A stretch of 64,000 nt of DNA from NCBI GenBank assembly GCA_963995505.1, contig OZ023182.1, forward strand, positions 4,270,707-4,334,706, read 5' to 3'. This DNA is from Hypericum androsaemum. Taxonomy: Eukaryota; Streptophyta; Magnoliopsida; Malpighiales; Hypericaceae. Below are positions 9,780 to 20,019 of this stretch, one piece after another. Within the stretch, counting starts at the first letter, position 1, and every line of letters starts with the position of its first letter. Below the pieces are notes generated by a model. That model was not told where the DNA came from, made no database searches, and saw only the letters and a program-made list of their open reading frames with translations. The translations under genes were made by a program, and so were the position numbers.

Positions 9780-10852
9780 GAGAAAATTGTCCTCAGGTCC
9801 TTAAGGTTTGTTTAAATCATTGTTTTAGTCTTTATTATTTCGAAATTGAAACTTCAATCCTTCTAGTTTGATTTTATTGAACTCTTAGGTCCCTACCAAG
9901 TCAATTGCTGATGTCATCAGCCAAAATAACTTTTCTATGACTTTTATGCCTTTTAAAAAAATTAAAAAAAACAAAAAAAAAAACTTACTCTCATCTTCCT
10001 CCTTGCGACACCCATCTTCTTCTTCCTTTATATATAAAATCAAATTAATGAAAACCAGCAAAATCAACAAAACAACGTAATCAAAATCAATAGCCGTGAA
10101 ACTCATCTTCACCAAAAGGAGACGAAGGCCCATAACTCTCAATCAATCGCTAACTCTTACCAATCCAGTAATCAGTTCAACCAGTTCAATAGCCATGGCA
10201 CCACGCATCCAAGGAACTGGACTCAAACGGAACTAGAACGACGGAGAAACTGGAACGACGGTGAGACTTGGAATCAATATTGGAACTGGACTCTAGCAGA
10301 ATTGGGATGACGGCGAGACCTAAAATCGACGGCGAGGCCTGGAACGACGGCGAGGTCTGGAACGGCGAGACCAGGAATGCTCGTCGAGACCTGGAACCAC
10401 CATCGTCGTCAACCTCGGAACTGAACCACTATTGATCTAGAGGGGAAGAAGAACCACTGTCGTCTATTGTACCACCATCGTCGATTGAACCTTATGTCGT
10501 AAATAAAACACCATTGTCGATTGTGGTTAATTGCTTTGTGACTTCGTACCGTATTGATTCTTATGCCTTTCTTTTTGTAGGTTGCCAAAAAGGCATTTTG
10601 GTTTTTATTTCCGGCGGTGGGCAGGTCGGAGGCGGAGGGAAGGTTAGAGAAGGTGAAACAGAGGAGAGAGAAAATTTATTTTTTTTATTGTGGGGGCATA
10701 ATTATCATTTTAAAATTTAATCGAATAGTGACGTAGCGAGGGACCTAAGAGTACAATAAAATTAAACTAGGGGATCAAAATTTCGATTTTAAAATAATAG
10801 AGACTAAAATAATAATTTAAGCAAACTCCAAGAACCTGAGGACAATTTATTC
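9780..10852. mobile_element. Mutator-like TIR element A, 1.07 kb, non-autonomous
   Basis: Terminal inverted repeats of about 110 bp pair 9780-9895 with 10735-10852. Both read inward as AAATTGTCCTCAGGT followed by a shared TTTAGTC ... TTTTATTG ... CTCTTAGGTCCCT series. The flanks hold a 9-10-base A/T duplication with one mismatch (TTTTTAAAA at 9771-9779, TTTTTTAAA at 10854-10862). No transposase is present. The middle (about 10195-10420) is a degenerate minisatellite of GGAACGACGGCGAGACCT-like units. Long TIRs and 9-base duplications in A/T sites are Mutator-like traits. Confidence 0.78.
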
Positions 10853-11186
10853 ATTTTTTAAATAGCAAGAATTTTAACCGCATATGACATAGACAAAAAC
10901 CCGAAGATAATTTACCATGGCCATATCTTTTTGGATGAAGTGGAAAAGTATCGGAAATAGGGCCCAAAAAATATATATAATATTGACATCATATGAATAT
11001 CAACAAATACTCGCATAATAGAATTGCTCTAAATTTAGAAATTTTATATTAATTGATTGATGAGTTTTTGCCGTTTGTCCCGATTAATATGATTCATATT
11101 TCAGTAGCCCGACCCCTCACCGACTCAGAAAATAACTCTCGGGACCCACAGCTATTCGTCCTTCTTTTGGGTGGGTGGGTTGACTT
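10853..11186. other. UGT 3' flank, interrupted by insertions
   Basis: Bases about 10912-11000 resemble 6705-6795, and 11065-11180 match 19615-19738 downstream of the intact UGT (shared CCGACCCCTCACCGACTCAG near 11110, with one change in the other copy). This shows that copy 2 once had the same flank as copy 3. The stretch ends at the LINE target site 11174-11186. Confidence 0.7.
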
Positions 11187-12864
11187 TTTTTAAAGAAACT
11201 ACAGGGCCATATATTAAATAAAAGTTCTTTAAGTGAGAAAGTCTATGTACAGCACCACATCAAGTGTTAAAAGATAAACACACAGCCAATTACCACGAAG
11301 ACAACCAACCTTAACTTCTTTACATAGCCAATCAATGGCTTGATTTTGTAAACGAGAAATCAAGGTCAGTGTACAAAGTGGTAACCAAGAGAGCGAAAAG
11401 CAGATGTCGTTGACTAAATAATCCAGCTTCCAGTGGACTCTTGAGTGAGTGTCTTGTAAGAACAAAAAAGCCAGGCGACAGTCCGTCTCAATACAAGTCT
11501 GAACGAGTGGGTGATCCTTGTGGATCATAGAAATAGCCAAAGCAATAGCCTTCAACTCAGCTTCCACGGGCGAAGAAGTAAGGGCTAAATCAAACTGACC
11601 AGCAGTGACCTGGCCTCGAAAGTTGTGGGCAATCACAGCGATTCCAGCCGGAGAGGAGGTCTCCATCCAGGAAGCGTCGTAATTGAATTTCAGGATTCCT
11701 TGAGTAGGAGCATTCTGTGTCTACGATTCACGAATGCAACTAGCAAACGTCGTAGCTGTCACCTACAAATATTCATTGCAGAAATGAGAGGCAAGTGTTG
11801 TAGTCAAAACTGGATCGATACAGGTGCCTTCATAGATAAACTTGTTCCTAGATAACCAGATGCTCCAACATAATTACATAGCAAAAGAAACTAAATGCAA
11901 GTTGTCAACCAAATATAACAAGTCCATAACAAAAATCAGCCAGTCCTTGAAAGTAGTATGCAAAGAAAGATCAAATAAATGACCCAAAGGACTACAATGC
12001 CAAGAAGCACGAGCATGTGGACAGAGAAAAAGCATATGCAAGACGGATTCCTCTCCCTCAAAGCACACTTGACATAAAAGGGACACAGATAGGTGTCTCC
12101 TAAATAAGTTAGCAGCTGAGGCAATCCCATTCTGAGCAAGTCTCCAAATAAAGTTTTAAACTTTTAGGGGGGCCTTAAGCTTCCAAATTCTTTTCCAGCA
12201 TGAAGAGTTAACAAGGATAGCCAAAAGAAGAGCCTGTCTTACCAGAATCTGCTACATTTTGAGGAAATTGTAACCTCTTTTGACAGTGAAAATGTAATCG
12301 TCAAAATGCTGCCAAACGAACATGTCAAGGCCCGCAACCCTGCTAAGAGGGACGTCAAGGATGGCCTGTCGTTCAGCAGAATTAAAAAAGTTTAAGATCA
12401 AATCAGTCTTCCAGCTTCTAGTAGAATGACAAATCAAATCCGAGATAAATGACATAGAGGAAGGAGAGGAAATTATGTGATGAAGTTTGAAATTTGGCAA
12501 GAATGGCAGCCAGGGATCGCGCCAAAGATCAGTTGATTTTCCATCCCCAATCCTAACCATGAGTCCCTTCAGAAGAGTACCTCTCCCCTCTATCAGGCTA
12601 GACCAACCCAGGACGGCCTGCGACCTTTAGAAGCAATCAACAAATCAGAATCATAAAAATATAATCCCTTAAGGATTCTGTAGCAAAGCGAGTTTTGATT
12701 AGTCAACAAATGCCAAACTTGTTTTGCAAGCAAGGATAAATTGAACAATCTTAGGTCTTTAAAACCTAGATCACCATCAGATTTAGAGAGGGAGAGCTTC
12801 TCCCAATGGAGCCAGTGAATCTTATGACCCTCTCCCTCTCCCGGCCACCAAAAATTAGCCATTA
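11187..12864 (-). mobile_element. 5'-truncated LINE (L1-like), 1.68 kb
   Basis: The minus strand encodes, in order, the RT C-terminal region (MANFWWPGEGEGHKIHWLHW, then DLGFKDLRLFNLSLLAKQVW), a zf-RVT region (CQVCFEGEESVLHMLFLCPH) and an RNase H domain (SSPVEAELKAIALAISM). Several frame breaks separate them. It ends in an A run at 11187-11191 (T run on the plus strand). A perfect 13-base duplication GGTGGGTTGACTT flanks it (11174-11186 and 12865-12877). The insertion split the UGT downstream flank. Confidence 0.9.
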
Positions 12865-12877
12865 GGTGGGTTGACTT

Positions 12878-12948
12878 AAGAGCTTGTTATTAACTCACGT
12901 AATATTAAAATCTTATTCATCAACTATATTATTCACACATAAATTTTT
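12878..12948. repeat. copy of the carrier-gene upstream region
   Basis: About 70 bases match 24164-24237, upstream of the mitochondrial carrier gene, with only a few changes (shared TTATTAACTCACGTAATATT). Its position right after the UGT flank suggests the tandem duplication unit ran from the UGT into the carrier promoter. Confidence 0.75.
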
Positions 12949-15900
12949 GAGAAAAGTCTACTTGAGTACCTTGTAAAGTTGTAGTATCGTCAAAAATTAC
13001 TTTAGCACCATGTAGTAAAAAATCTATCAATCGAGTCAAACCACATCCAATTAACATCACTTAGATCCACGGACAACTACCCAGAATTTGCTTGTCCAAG
13101 TGACGTCATTTTATGTACGACGTGGTATGCCATGTCAAATTTTGTTTGATACATGAAGTGGCAAGATGGCAAAATACCAAAACGATCAACAAAAAAGTTG
13201 GTTTCGAACCTCTGACCATTGAGTCATGAGAACGACTTCTCAGTCACTCTGATCATTGCTAATTATTTCACAATTTTTTATAGGGAAAATTACTCTCACG
13301 TCCCTGGACTTTAGTCACCCTCCCCCTAGGGTCCCTGAGTTTTGGAAAATGATTGTCCCGTCCCTAAGTTTTGATGATAATAGACTCCCGGGTCCCTGGA
13401 GCCAGAATATTCATTTTTCTCCGGTGAACCCCTACTTGAAATGACCAAAATACCCCTCCCGTTTAAAAACAAAAAATCTCTTTCCTTCTTCCTTCCCCTC
13501 CTCCTTCTTCCTTCCCCTCATCTCCATCCTCCAACCTTTCACAACTCAAAACCAAAATTTTTTAGTGAGAATTAAAATTTGAAAAATCCTAATTCTAAAA
13601 ATTTTAATTTTAATTAGAACACCCAACATAGAAATAACCCAGATCGAAAATCAAAAAACCCAGATCGAAAATTCCTTCTTCGTCTTCATCGAAAAATAAT
13701 TGAAATCAGTCAATTAAATACTTTAAGCTTCACCCCCAAAATAAACCCAGAGAACATTTATAAGAAAATAGGAGAAATCCTTATCCCCAACGTCGTCAAC
13801 GCCCCGTCGTCATCGTCGTCGTCATCGAAGCCACCGCTCGACAGCTTCTCATTGCCGTACTTGAGGTGGGGCAACCAAAGGCTCTTTTGGTACGTCAAAG
13901 TGGACTCCCCTCCTCCCTCTCCTTCTTCTCCTTCCTCTCCTCATCGTTGCAAAAACGTTAGGACCAATGGTGGTGGGGCCTCTCCCTCGGACCCAACGAC
14001 GCAGGTGCACCCAACAAACATATAACCTTAACCCACGTTGTCTTCAGTGGGCCCAACTACCAGATCGGTGTTGCCGTTGCCAGGATTTTTATTCTTGTAC
14101 ATAGTTAGGGTTTTACGAGGGGAAAGAGGGCGGCGACGGGGAACAGCCAGTGTGCCACCCCCGTGTTCGGGAGCTCCTCACTGGCGGCCGTCTCCTTAGG
14201 GTTTTGGCCGGCCAGGAGGTGTAAAATCTTCACTGAAGGTGATAAATGCCTCAGTTTGCTTCTCACCTTCGCACCTGTGGGCTCTCCATCGGAACCCCCA
14301 AGTCTGTGGACGCATCGGGCGCCGGCACCGAACCCGATGGGTGTTGGTGTGAGAGTTGCTTCAATGAGGAGTTGAGGTCAGTTCATGATGTTGCAGTTCG
14401 TTTCTGGGTTCCTTTTTTTCCTTGTTTGATCTCTGTGATATTTGCTGTAAGCTTCGGTCTTTGCTTAAGTCTAGATTTTTGGGTTCCTTTTTCATGGATT
14501 GGTCTTTGTGTTGTTCACCGATGTTTTAGTGTCAAGTTGTGTATGGGTTTTCTCTCTTTTAGATGATGATGTGGTAATATTCCTAATCTGAACATCGAAC
14601 CTGATTATTAAAATTTTGATTCTCTATAATTAGTTTTGATTCTTTCTAATTAGTTTTGACTTTAGATTTATTTTTATGTTTTAGTTTTAGTTTTAATTTT
14701 TATTTTGGTTGAAGGTGGGAGGAAGAAGAAGGTGAAGGAAAGAGGGTTTTTTATTTTATTTTAGTAGGAGGACATTTTGGTTATTTTAAGTGGGGGTTCA
14801 CCGGAGAAAAAAGAATATTCTGGCTCTAAGGACCCGAGAGTCTATTATCATCAAAACTTAGGGACGGAACAATCATTTTCCAAAATCCAGGGACCTTAGG
14901 AGGAGGATGACCAAAGTCCAAGGATGTGAGAGTAATTTGCCCTTTTTTATATAATACATAAAATTACATCATTTCCCACTTCGTCTCTCTCGTTCCCTTC
15001 CTCTCCATCTTTCCTTCCATCTCCATTTTTTAAAGATCTCAATCTACTCCACGTTCACATTGGCAACCTCGGCTAGCTCACATATTAAAAACCCCAATTT
15101 CTAACCTTTCTCTTCTTCCTTCCCCAACCGTACAAGTCAACAGCGAGACGAAAGTAACGGCAAGACCTATCACCTATTGAAACCTGATCCGACCTGATCG
15201 CCGATCTCCGACCAAACGACGTCACCACCCCGTCGCCGAAATCACTAGATGTGTTGATCCTCGGCAGCTACCCAGGCTCCAAAACCGCAACCCACGCCAC
15301 TCCGCCACTGCCCCCAAACCCTAAGCCTCTCCAAAATCCAATCTTAACAAACCCTAACCAACAAAGAGAGGGAAATCTCTGAGGAAATTACATATATTTG
15401 TATTTACATTTTGGAGGTAAAGATTTAAAAGGTATCAAGGGAGGAGAAGAAAAAGAGAGGGAGAGGGACGGGAAGAAGGAGGAGGTGACGTGGACGCTCC
15501 CTGGCCATCTAATTTTAGTGGAAAGCCTCAAATTTGGTTGATTTATTGTGAGTGAAAAGGGGGCGAGAGAGGAGGAGGAGGAATGTGGGAAGCCTGGAAT
15601 TTGATTTTAATGGAAAAGGGGCGAGAGAGATGGAGGAGGAGGAAGTCCGAAGCTTGGGGGAGATGAGTTCGTTGGTTAGTGGATGGTAAAGGTCCTTGAA
15701 TTTGATTTTGATTGGTAGCTTGTGAGAAAATTTATAAAATAGGGGTTTAAAATAATTATAAATAAATTAGTGATTATTTTGATATTTTTCCATGTTGTCA
15801 TGTGATGTTTACAAGTATGTTAGAAATCTGACGTGGCATACTACATCGTTACTAAAATGACTTCGTTTCTACTAGTTAGGTTCGGTCAAGTCTGAGAAAC

Positions 15901-16018
15901 TGCTCATGAACCTAACTGATGTTAATCGGCTGCAGTTTGATTCGATTGATAAATTTTTTACTTCAGAGTACTAACGTGATTTTTTATGATACCACAGGTT
16001 ACTAAAGTAGACTTTCCC
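12949..16018. mobile_element. Mutator-like TIR element D, 3.07 kb, host of element C
   Basis: Inverted repeats of about 190 bp pair 12949-13140 with 15825-16018, with tips GAGAAAAGTCTACTTGAGTACC and GGGAAAGTCTACTTTAGTAACC. A perfect 9-bp duplication TAAATTTTT flanks the element (12940-12948 and 16019-16027). Without the nested element C it would be about 1.4 kb. The remaining interior (14950-15740) is purine/pyrimidine-skewed with a GC-richer block near 15120-15350 that looks coding-like but is unassigned. Element E at 58735 has related TIRs. A tRNA-like stretch with a GGTTTCGAACC box at 13199-13262 may be SINE debris. Confidence 0.88.
13283..14942. mobile_element. Mutator-like TIR element C, 1.66 kb, nested in D
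   Basis: Inverted repeats of about 165 bp pair 13283-13445 with 14775-14942 (tips GGGAAAATTACTCTCACGTCC and GGGCAAATTACTCTCACATCC). A perfect 9-bp duplication TTTTTTATA flanks it (13274-13282 and 14943-14951). The interior has GC-richer blocks with short open frames (around 13800-13960 and 14160-14566, for example KPPLDSFSLPYLRWGNQR). These look like captured coding sequence, but I cannot assign a parent gene. No transposase. Confidence 0.9.
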
Positions 16019-17459
16019 TAAATTTTTACAAGTACAATAGAAAAACTAATGTGATGTGTCATGTCATTGCAAAAATAATGTTTTTTCGACATGTAAGTTC
16101 AGGACAGTATAATTTAAAACCATATTGTACTTGTGTAATTTTCTAATGTGTTTCAAATCATACTGTGCTCATGTAAGTTTCTCCGATATTTTAGGATACT
16201 AAAATTTATTTTTCCCAACAAAAAAAGATTTAAAAAAAAACTGAACTTAAAAAAGGACTTGGCACTCGCATAGAGATTTAATCACGGCGGACACTTTTGC
16301 AATATAAATTTTTGGCATTTCTACTGACATTTTGCTAAACATATATAAATCCGGCAATTCTAATAGACAGTTACTTCTGTCCATACTTTTGAAAGCGTAA
16401 ACAGCAAAAAAAAATCGTGCAATAGCCGACGTACTATATAAATATTAATTTATTATCTATATTTTTTTCAATGCTTTTACATATTATATTCAAACTAACC
16501 ATACGAAATTACTCAAATCACTCACTATAATATTAACCCAGATAATCACCGATGCACCTCTGTTTATTTTCTCTCCCTTCTCTTCTTCCTCTATTATTGG
16601 CATGATTTACTTGAACTTCTTGAGCGGGAATCATAATGGAGTGGATCATTTACTTAGAAATTTAAGATCAGATCTCGAATTATAAACTTAGGAAGGCTTG
16701 TATCAACATAATCCTCAAGAATAGATCACGTGGAGGACGAGCAATTTCCGTAGCTTCATTCCACCAGATCCCAATCATCCGTATGTGCTTTTATTTTCAA
16801 ATATCAAATAGTCTCGGAAAAATGTGTCATAGTCGTTTTGAACCGAGAGTTTGGTGTGTCATAGTCGTTTTGAACCCTTGTAAATATTTCCCTTGCTCAT
16901 TAATAAAGTTATTTATCAAAAAAAAGTAATCGAGTTTGATATGTTGTAGTTTATTATCTACAAGCTCATTGATTAAAAAGAGAGCCAGAAAAATATTCCG
17001 TTTTACTTTTTTGCAGTTTGAATGTCTCTAGCAAACCGAGTGAGCAGTAGCGTGCACGGAAATCACATTTGTAGGTAAAATTATCAATTCGATCTTCCAG
17101 ATCTGATTCTAATATAATACTCATCTGTGATTCACGAAATCCCTTTTTTAGGTGGCATGAATCATGATGATTCATGCACTCTGTTGATTAATTATGCAAC
17201 ACATGATATCTTCTAAAAATTATTAAAAAAAACTAATATCACCAATGAAAATTTAATAAAATGTAATAGCAAAAAATTAAATAAATACAGGAAACGGTAA
17301 GATCTTATACCAGATCACATCTACGTGATTTTACCATAATAAAATTCTCTAAAACAACACTGCACATGCAATTGGTAATTTTAGGATAGACTTTATAGAA
17401 TTCACTTTGTATCTCGTAAAATTTAACGAAAGATTAGGAAATTCATGCCCATGTTGGAT
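16019..17459. other. region upstream of the intact UGT; no gene seen
   Basis: AT-rich DNA. A degenerate copy of the D/E-type TIR tip ends near 16214. Around 16820-16880 a 24-base unit (GTGTCATAGTCGTTTTGAACC) occurs twice, followed by TTAATAAAGTTATTTATC and an A run at 16920-16927, which could be a retroposon tail. Nothing coding is supported. Confidence 0.4.
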
Positions 17460-17465
17460 ACCGCT

Positions 17466-17475
17466 CTATATAAAC
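17466..17475 (+). promoter_or_regulatory. TATA box of the intact UGT gene
   Basis: CTATATAAAC lies about 95 bases upstream of the ATG at 17569. The same box and leader are conserved in copy 2 (about 8363-8372), which supports a functional promoter element. Confidence 0.7.
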
Positions 17476-17568
17476 AAACTTTAGGTGGAAGAATACTAAC
17501 TACTTGCAAATAAATTGTCTTGGAGTGAAAGCCAGGGAGAGAGGCAGGGAATTTAGTAGAGACAGATC

Positions 17569-19020
17569 ATGGAGAAGAAGAAACAGAGTGCGATAGTTTT
17601 GTATCCATCTCCAGGAAAAAATCACCTAAACCCAGTAGTGCAACTAAGTAAGCTTATACTCAAAGACCACCCTTCCTTCTCCATCACCATCATCACCTCC
17701 AGCCTCCCTCACCATTCCCCCGACCTTCGATCCTACGCTTCCAAAGTCTCCGACGGAGCATCCATCAACTTCATCCACCTTCAGGCTCCCTCTAGCTATC
17801 ACATTAATGGCTCTTTAGGGGATCCTACGCTACATGATCTCGCAGCTCGCGAGCACGTAGCCTCGTTCTTCGAGATCCCGAAGCTCAACAACCCGGCGCT
17901 TCGCGACGCGCTCCTGACTATCTCCCGGGGGTATGACATAAGAGCCTTTGTGATGGACTACTTTTGCCATTTCGCCTCTCCCGTCGCGGCCAGCTTCAAC
18001 CTCCCAGTTTATTACCTCAGAACCCAAGGAGCCTTCGGCGCTTGCTACCTCCTTTATCTTCCCGCCATCGACAAGATGATCACCTCCTCCAAGAGCTTGA
18101 AAGACCTCCCCCGTGACTTCCTAGTGGAGTTTCCGGGGGTCCCACCGATCCCGCGCAAGGATATTTTGGTCCCTTTCACTGATAGAAGTCACCGGGTGTA
18201 TAACTACTTCGTGGACGCGTCTATGAAACTGGCCAAGTCCAACGGGTTCATCGTTAACACGTTCGAATCTCTGGAGCGAAGCATTCTGGATGCCATTGTG
18301 GAGGGGAAGTGCACCCCCGGAGAGCTCAGGGTCCCTTCGGTTTACTGTGTGGGCCCGCTTGTAACCGACACAAGAGTAGATCTAAAGCACTACTGCTTGA
18401 CTTGGCTGGACTCCCAACCGAGCGGAAGCGTGTTGCTCCTTTGCTTTGGCCGAATGGGGATCTTCTCCTCGCGACAGCTGAAGGAAATGGCTGTCGGGTT
18501 GGAAAGGAGCGGGGTGAGGTTTCTGTGGGTGATTCGCAACCCTCCGGAGAAAGCCTCGGAAGAGATCATAGATCTTGAGACGCTGCTTCCTCAAGGGTTC
18601 CTGGAGAGGACCAAAGAGAGAGGCCTGGTGGTGACGAGCTGGGCCCCGCAGTTCCAGGCATTGAGCCATGGGTCCGTGGGCGGGTTTGTGACGCACTGCG
18701 GGTGGAGCTCGGTGATGGAGGCGGTGATCGCCGGGGTGCCCATGTTGGCGTGGCCGCTCTACGCGGAACAGAAGATGAATAGGGTGTACATGTCGAAGGG
18801 AATCAAGGTCGCTCTCAGTGTAAGGGAGGACAAGGACATGAATGGATGGGTTAGCGCAGACGAGTTGGAAGAGAAGGCAATCAAGTTGATGAGCTCCGAG
18901 ATAGGGAAAGATCTGAGAAAGAGAGCTGCTCTCATAAAACAAGCTGCATTGGAGGCACTCAGCGACGGAGGTTCTACGAGGGTTGCCATTGCCAAGCTCG
19001 TGGAGAGTTTTAATCCCTAA
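17569..19020 (+). CDS. UDP-glycosyltransferase, family 1, UGT88-like
   Basis: A single-exon gene of 483 codons encodes a plant family 1 glycosyltransferase that transfers a sugar from UDP-sugar to a small acceptor, probably a phenolic such as a flavonoid or chalcone, in the cytosol. The N-terminus IVLYPSPGKNHLNPVVQL carries the catalytic His (residue 19), and the partner Asp is D130 (FVMDYFC). The PSPG sugar-donor box spans about residues 357-400, from SWAPQF through THCGWSSVMEA to EQ. The usual HCGWNS is HCGWSS here, an Asn to Ser change in a residue that normally contacts the nucleotide sugar. The final box residue is Gln, usual for glucose donors. N-terminal pattern and length fit the UGT88 group. 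The acceptor is unknown. Two broken tandem relatives lie upstream at 5687 and 8357. Confidence 0.95.
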   Translation: MEKKKQSAIVLYPSPGKNHLNPVVQLSKLILKDHPSFSITIITSSLPHHSPDLRSYASKVSDGASINFIHLQAPSSYHINGSLGDPTLHDLAAREHVASFFEIPKLNNPALRDALLTISRGYDIRAFVMDYFCHFASPVAASFNLPVYYLRTQGAFGACYLLYLPAIDKMITSSKSLKDLPRDFLVEFPGVPPIPRKDILVPFTDRSHRVYNYFVDASMKLAKSNGFIVNTFESLERSILDAIVEGKCTPGELRVPSVYCVGPLVTDTRVDLKHYCLTWLDSQPSGSVLLLCFGRMGIFSSRQLKEMAVGLERSGVRFLWVIRNPPEKASEEIIDLETLLPQGFLERTKERGLVVTSWAPQFQALSHGSVGGFVTHCGWSSVMEAVIAGVPMLAWPLYAEQKMNRVYMSKGIKVALSVREDKDMNGWVSADELEEKAIKLMSSEIGKDLRKRAALIKQAALEALSDGGSTRVAIAKLVESFNP

Positions 19021-20019
19021 AATAGTGGATTTCGTTGGTTAGTTTCTTCTTAGTCCCTTTGTTGTGTATCGTGTGCTTTAAATTCAAGTCGTCGTTTGGC
19101 TGCTGCCACAATTAAAAATAAAAGATGAAGCTGGTGATAGACTCGTTATCAATGTTTCCATTTAATTTTCATGCTTTTTTCTATTCAGATTTAGAATAAA
19201 TATATTTTTGCGTCTTCTCTTTTAAAGTTAAAGTACATACTCTTGTGTAAATTTAAGAAATCACTTATTTTGATTTTACATATTGACCATTTTAGACGGA
19301 AAAAAAATTTTTGGTAAATTTTTCACGTTCTTTAGAGTATATTAACTCTCAATTGTACTTACATCCAAGTCGGATGCTCATAATGTACGTGTGTTGAACC
19401 AAGTCATCATTAAGTTAGAAATTTTCATTAATAGAGACTCGTACATGGTTGACGATGTCCCTGTATCCTTATGCATCCAACCCGGCCATGCTATTACTAG
19501 AAATTTCGTATAATAAATGAGTAATTGATGCTCGAGCTTTTCCAAGGAAAAAATAAAGCTAGCTACTAACAAAAATCAATTATTCTACTGAATGAACCAT
19601 ATTTTAAAGAACAGAATAGTGTCGTTTCTCCCGATTAACGTGATTCATATTTCAGTAGCCTGACCCCTCACCGACTCAGATAATAATTATCGAGACTCAC
19701 AGCTGTTCGTTCTTCTTTTGGGTGGGTGCGTGGGTGTCGTTTCTCCCGGTTTTTTTTATCATATATTACATATTATATGTTTTATATATATATATCGCTC
19801 GAGGAAACTTCTAGGCTCCTTACTTTTCCCCACTAGGTGCAGGTTTCAATAAAATAAAGATGAAGGCATGAAGTTTCTAAGGCTATTATTAAAGCCTTAC
19901 ACTTCACCTATATTTTTATTATTAAAAGATTCACCTCTCTTTTGTCTCTTCTTTTCGTCCTCTATTTCTGTTCTCTCTTCATCTCTCCCTCTTTTCTTTC
20001 TCATCTTTCATAATTTTTA
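19021..20019. other. 3' flank of the intact UGT; no gene seen
   Basis: Bases 19021-19160 are the likely 3' UTR (AATAAAAGATGA), matched by copy 1 at 6350-6500. Bases 19496-19740 match flanks of copies 1 and 2. After about 19740 the match stops and AT-rich DNA with a short TA repeat (19780-19795) follows. Confidence 0.6.

Noticed and set aside
18382..18942. 186-codon minus-strand frame opposite the UGT gene
   Set aside because: Shadow of the GC-rich UGT coding strand; no domain and no separate promoter.
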